From positions 434,001 through 498,000 of the forward strand of contig NC_135261.1 in the NCBI RefSeq assembly GCF_964204865.1: 64,000 nt of DNA. The letters run 5' to 3'. Below the pieces are notes generated by a model. That model did no database searches, was not told where the DNA came from, and worked only from the letters and a program-made list of their open reading frames with translations. The stretch comes from Styela clava (taxonomy: Eukaryota; Chordata; Ascidiacea; Stolidobranchia; Styelidae). Below, piece after piece: positions 61,011 through 64,000 of this stretch. The translations under genes and the position numbers were made by a program. How positions within the stretch are numbered: position 1 is the stretch's first letter; each line of letters starts with the position of its first letter.

Positions 61011-63471
61011 CTTGAATTCAGCCTTTTCTTTGCCATCTGGGCTCGTAGTCAAAACCATCACTTTTCCTCCTCGCATTGTAATGGATCCCCTGACCACTTG
61101 AGAGCGATCAAGATCAGTGGGAGACAAATCCTGGAAGATAAATAGTACAAGTTACAGGAGGGAATGTGTGGACCAGCCAAACAGAACCTTTCAATAATGA
61201 AGATCATTATGCTGTTATTCCTCTTCAATTAGGATAAGTCGGGTTCTCTCTCTGTCCACAAGGGTTTCCAGATCTTTTGATTCATTTCTCTCCCTTTGCG
61301 AGTTTGGAAATTCCCTATTCTCCCCATAAGATATAACGCATCAAATATACATTTGCTTTATTTTCTCTGTTTGACTTTTATTGAACACTCGTAGCTATTG
61401 TGTTGTTGGTTTCGCAGTCCTACCCTGGGACGAGGAAAGCTGATAAGTTAGCATAATCATAGGATAAGATTTCCATATTTATCTGAACTCGAATCTTCAA
61501 ACCAACAAGGTTATTCAGAAGCGCGATGGCAAGTATTCTAATGCTTAGCACCGTACAATATTCACCAAGCTCATGTCAAATCTAAAACCTACCATTTGAT
61601 GAGTTTCATGCTTTGCACTTCCATTCGATTGCAGCTTTCTGACTGTTGTCCCATCAAAGCTATTTCTCAAGTTAGCTTTTTCTGCTTCTGTATTAAAACT
61701 CGTTCCCTTCCACCCATCTTCTCTTTTTGCAAACCTGGTTCCTGAGTCATCGGTTTTTATCTGGGAAAGGTTAAAGGTCAATATGTCATATTATTTATTT
61801 ATAGACTCACTTCAAAAAAAGATATATAACAGTGTTTCTTGATGTTGATCCTATCCTTTTTTAAAGAGTCACAGAGCAATTATCTGACAGCTCCAAGCAA
61901 ATCCCTTCACAAAGTGTCAATGCCATTTGCGATGGTTGCATTGCATTAGAGTAAATTACCTGTGAATTTTCCATTTTTGACTGTAAGGCGTTTATGCTTT
62001 TTGATTAAGTTTGTTAGCGCACCATACATCACTTAGCCATACAGCCATACAAATTTCTTTTCACAATATTTGAACCTGAGTGAAGGGTAATCTGGAGCAT
62101 GTGCCAATCGGCAAGCTAAGCAAATGCTTCGCATTTTCAATAAAAATAGTGAATACAGAACAATCCACTCACACATACTTATTCTCAGCAAGTTTCAAAC
62201 CTGCAAACACACTCAGGGTCAAGGGTCAATGGTTTGATAACAAGTCTGTTCAAAAAGTTTAGCACAATGCCATGCCAGCTCACCTTTACTGTTAGTTCCT
62301 TTTGCAGCAACTTCTTTGCTTCTCCCAGTGTCATCCCTTGTGGTAATCTGGGGGAATCCCCCTGGACGTGGATCTGTGCTGTCGCCACTTCCTTGCGTGG
62401 TGGTTTAGATGGTGTCGATTCTTGTTGGATTGTGGTCTAAATAAATGAAATTATTCTGTTTAGTGTGATTTTGTATGATTTAATTTTGTTTTTCAAGGTA
62501 ACATGACCTTGCCAGCAGGGGTCTATTTCGTTTAGTTAGGTGTTTTGGATCTCATTGGCTTGGACCAGAGATAAAGAAATATCCTGTCTAGTTAGATTGT
62601 AATTGATCTTATGATTAAGCCGTCTTATCAGCTTTCTTTTGTCGGAATAATTATGAAAATCATATATTAAGTGTGGCAATAGTGAGCCAGTTCAAGTCAA
62701 GTTTATTATTTCCAACCAGTAAAAAAAATATCACAAGCACAATTACGAGGAAATGATAATTTACACAGTTTTACTGGGGAAAGAAGTCGCAGGGAACCCA
62801 AGGCTTGTTATCGAGCAGTGAGACCCAGGTTCTAATACCTAATTCAAAAAGTTTGAATTCTGGAGTCTGAGTCTCACCCCAGATGCGTGGTTTACATCAG
62901 GGCTACTCAACTATTTTTATCGAAGGTCCGCAAACAAAACTTCAAAATTATTTAGGTCCGGTCTTTCCAGAAATGATATTTCGGCATCCTTAAACGAGCA
63001 CTTCCTCGACCGGCTAATGATTAGTAGCAAATTAAAATTGTTTATTATGGTGTTATAGTTCTTTTCATATATATTCAAAACTATGAAAGTCATTTTCTAA
63101 TAGGAAATTCAAAAAGTGGGGCTAATGATCCAAAATAAATAATTAGGTGCGGTCCAAATCCAATACTCGAAAGGTCCGGATTCGGACCGCGGTCCGCCAG
63201 TTGAGTAGCCCTGGTTTACATCACAATCTCATACAACATCAAACCTTTTGTGTTACTGGCACCTCCATAGCAGGTAACACTTCAGTTTTAGTTAGTGGGG
63301 GAGACTTAGTGGAAGAATCGTCTGTCCGAACAAATTTTATCGTTTTCGTGTTGTATCGATCCTCAGCGATTGCGGTTTCTGGTAAATGCATCAGAGCGAT
63401 CCGAGCCATCTCTCGCTGTTCGGCCGCAGATAAATTATGGAACATCCCACTTTTACTGCTCCTACCTGTTT
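61011..63471 (-). CDS. Unidentified protein-coding gene, four internal exons
   Basis: Four exons read on the minus strand: 63471-63251 or so (ending AAAG|GTTTGA near 63250), 62436-62284, 61760-61593 and 61130-61011. Acceptors are TTTACAG, TTATTTAG, CTTTCCCAG and ATCTTCCAG; the last three donors are GTGAGC, GTAGGT and GTATGG. The three complete inner exons (153, 168 and 120 nt) are all phase 0 at both ends. The translation is hydrophilic and contains MFHNLSAAEQREMARIALMH, IHVQGDSPRLPQGMTLGEAK, SGTRFAKREDGWKGTSFNTE and VVRGSITMRGGKVMVLTTSP. No membrane segment or catalytic motif is seen. I do not recognise the family; a cytoskeletal or scaffold protein would fit the composition but is a guess. 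The first exon's start and the downstream end were not found. Confidence 0.65.
62898..63213. mobile_element. hAT-type MITE with perfect 8 bp target duplication, in an intron
   Basis: CAGGGCTACTCAACTA at the left and ...CCAGTTGAGTAGCCCTG at the right. GTTTACAT is present at 62890-62897 and 63214-63221. Near-terminal AAGGTCCG repeats point inward. It lies in the intron between the first two recognised exons of the minus-strand gene. Confidence 0.93.
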
Positions 63472-63562
63472 CTGTAAATAATATTTTTCATTATGATCTA
63501 TTCATCTCTGAACAAGGCTATAAGCAGTCTGTCCCTAATGAAAATAATGGCCACTAGGCATC

Positions 63563-63700
63563 AAGTCCATGCTTCCGAAAACAAATAGCTAACTAACCCA
63601 TACCCGACATGGAATGGTAATAGGACGATAGGCCATGGTTCGCCATATGGTTGAACAGCCTCCTCTCCCTCGGGATAAATATGTAAATCCTATCCTACTA
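63563..63700 (+). repeat. SINE-like repeat copy
   Basis: AAGTCCATGCTTCCGAAAAC through GGCCATGGTTCGCCATATGG to GGGATAAATATGTAAATCC; closest to the copy at 26221. Confidence 0.68.
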
Positions 63701-63861
63701 TATCAAAGGCTTTAATCGAGAAAAGGGAAATGAGCTGCACGGGTTCTGAGGTTTTTATCCGGTGGGAGATAAATATCTGCGATAGTATTGCTGGACTCCT
63801 CACCATAGTATTGTGGCTACGTAACTTCTCATGGGTTACGTTTTCTTACGCCATTAAGATC

Positions 63862-63985
63862 ATGCATCTGAAACAAATATTCGATTAACTGTTTCCATAT
63901 CCGACATGGACTGGTAATCAAACGGGAGGCTGTGGTTCGCCATATGATTAAGCCGTGTTATCGCCCTATCCCCAACATGAGTCAT
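63862..63985 (+). repeat. SINE-like repeat copy near the window edge
   Basis: CCGACATGGACTGGTAATCA, GGCTGTGGTTCGCCATATGA and TTAAGCCGTGTTATCG mark another member; it runs towards the end of the window. Confidence 0.65.
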
Positions 63986-64000
63986 TCTGATCCATCCAAT

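Noticed and set aside
63147..63557. 136-codon plus-strand open frame
   Set aside because: It overlaps a minus-strand exon with good splice sites and the end of a hAT-type MITE; its translation has no domain.

Overview
This is a eukaryotic nuclear window: AT-rich, genes with spliceosomal introns (GT..AG), long non-coding stretches, and very dense small DNA transposons. The four named genes are animal housekeeping genes. Copia-type elements of this kind are known from aquatic invertebrates, and together with the gene content I lean to a marine invertebrate, possibly a tunicate; this is an inference, not something the sequence proves.

Layout. 1-3.2 kb: a 3 x 107 bp tandem repeat and otherwise unassigned AT-rich DNA. 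3.23-7.99 kb: a decayed Ty1/copia retrotransposon whose gag-protease-integrase start is present twice as an apparently exact 1,395 bp tandem copy; no LTRs or RNase H are seen. 8-10.5 kb: short diverged repeats split by an 804 bp hAT-type element with a perfect 8 bp target duplication. 12.1-13.7 kb: intronless TBCE (tubulin folding cofactor E). 15.0-18.5 kb: three-exon NDUFB3 (complex I subunit), with two hAT-type elements in intron 2. 18.6-34.2 kb: a transposon graveyard, including a 4.4 kb hAT-like element (perfect 8 bp target duplication) inserted into a smaller element, a 2.9 kb inverted-repeat element with a broken coding relic, and several arrays. 35.2-36.5 kb: intronless PSMC2 (26S proteasome ATPase Rpt1). 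38.4-52.5 kb: DNAJC7 (TPR and J-domain co-chaperone), 14 coding exons totalling 499 codons; one intron holds a 1.7 kb minisatellite and an extra exon-like segment that would change the reading frame. 52.5-60.9 kb: repeats. 61.0-63.5 kb: four internal exons of an unidentified minus-strand gene, both ends missing.

TBCE, NDUFB3, PSMC2 and DNAJC7 all lie on the plus strand but are separated by kilobases of repeats, so nothing suggests an operon. Three act in protein folding or turnover (tubulin folding, proteasome, Hsp70/Hsp90 co-chaperone), which may be chance. The main interest is in the repeat biology: nested hAT elements, a palindromic MITE family that spreads a YY1-like motif, duplicated splice acceptors in DNAJC7, and a candidate alternative exon beside the minisatellite. 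Exon coordinates were read by eye from open frames, splice signals and family knowledge, without transcripts.
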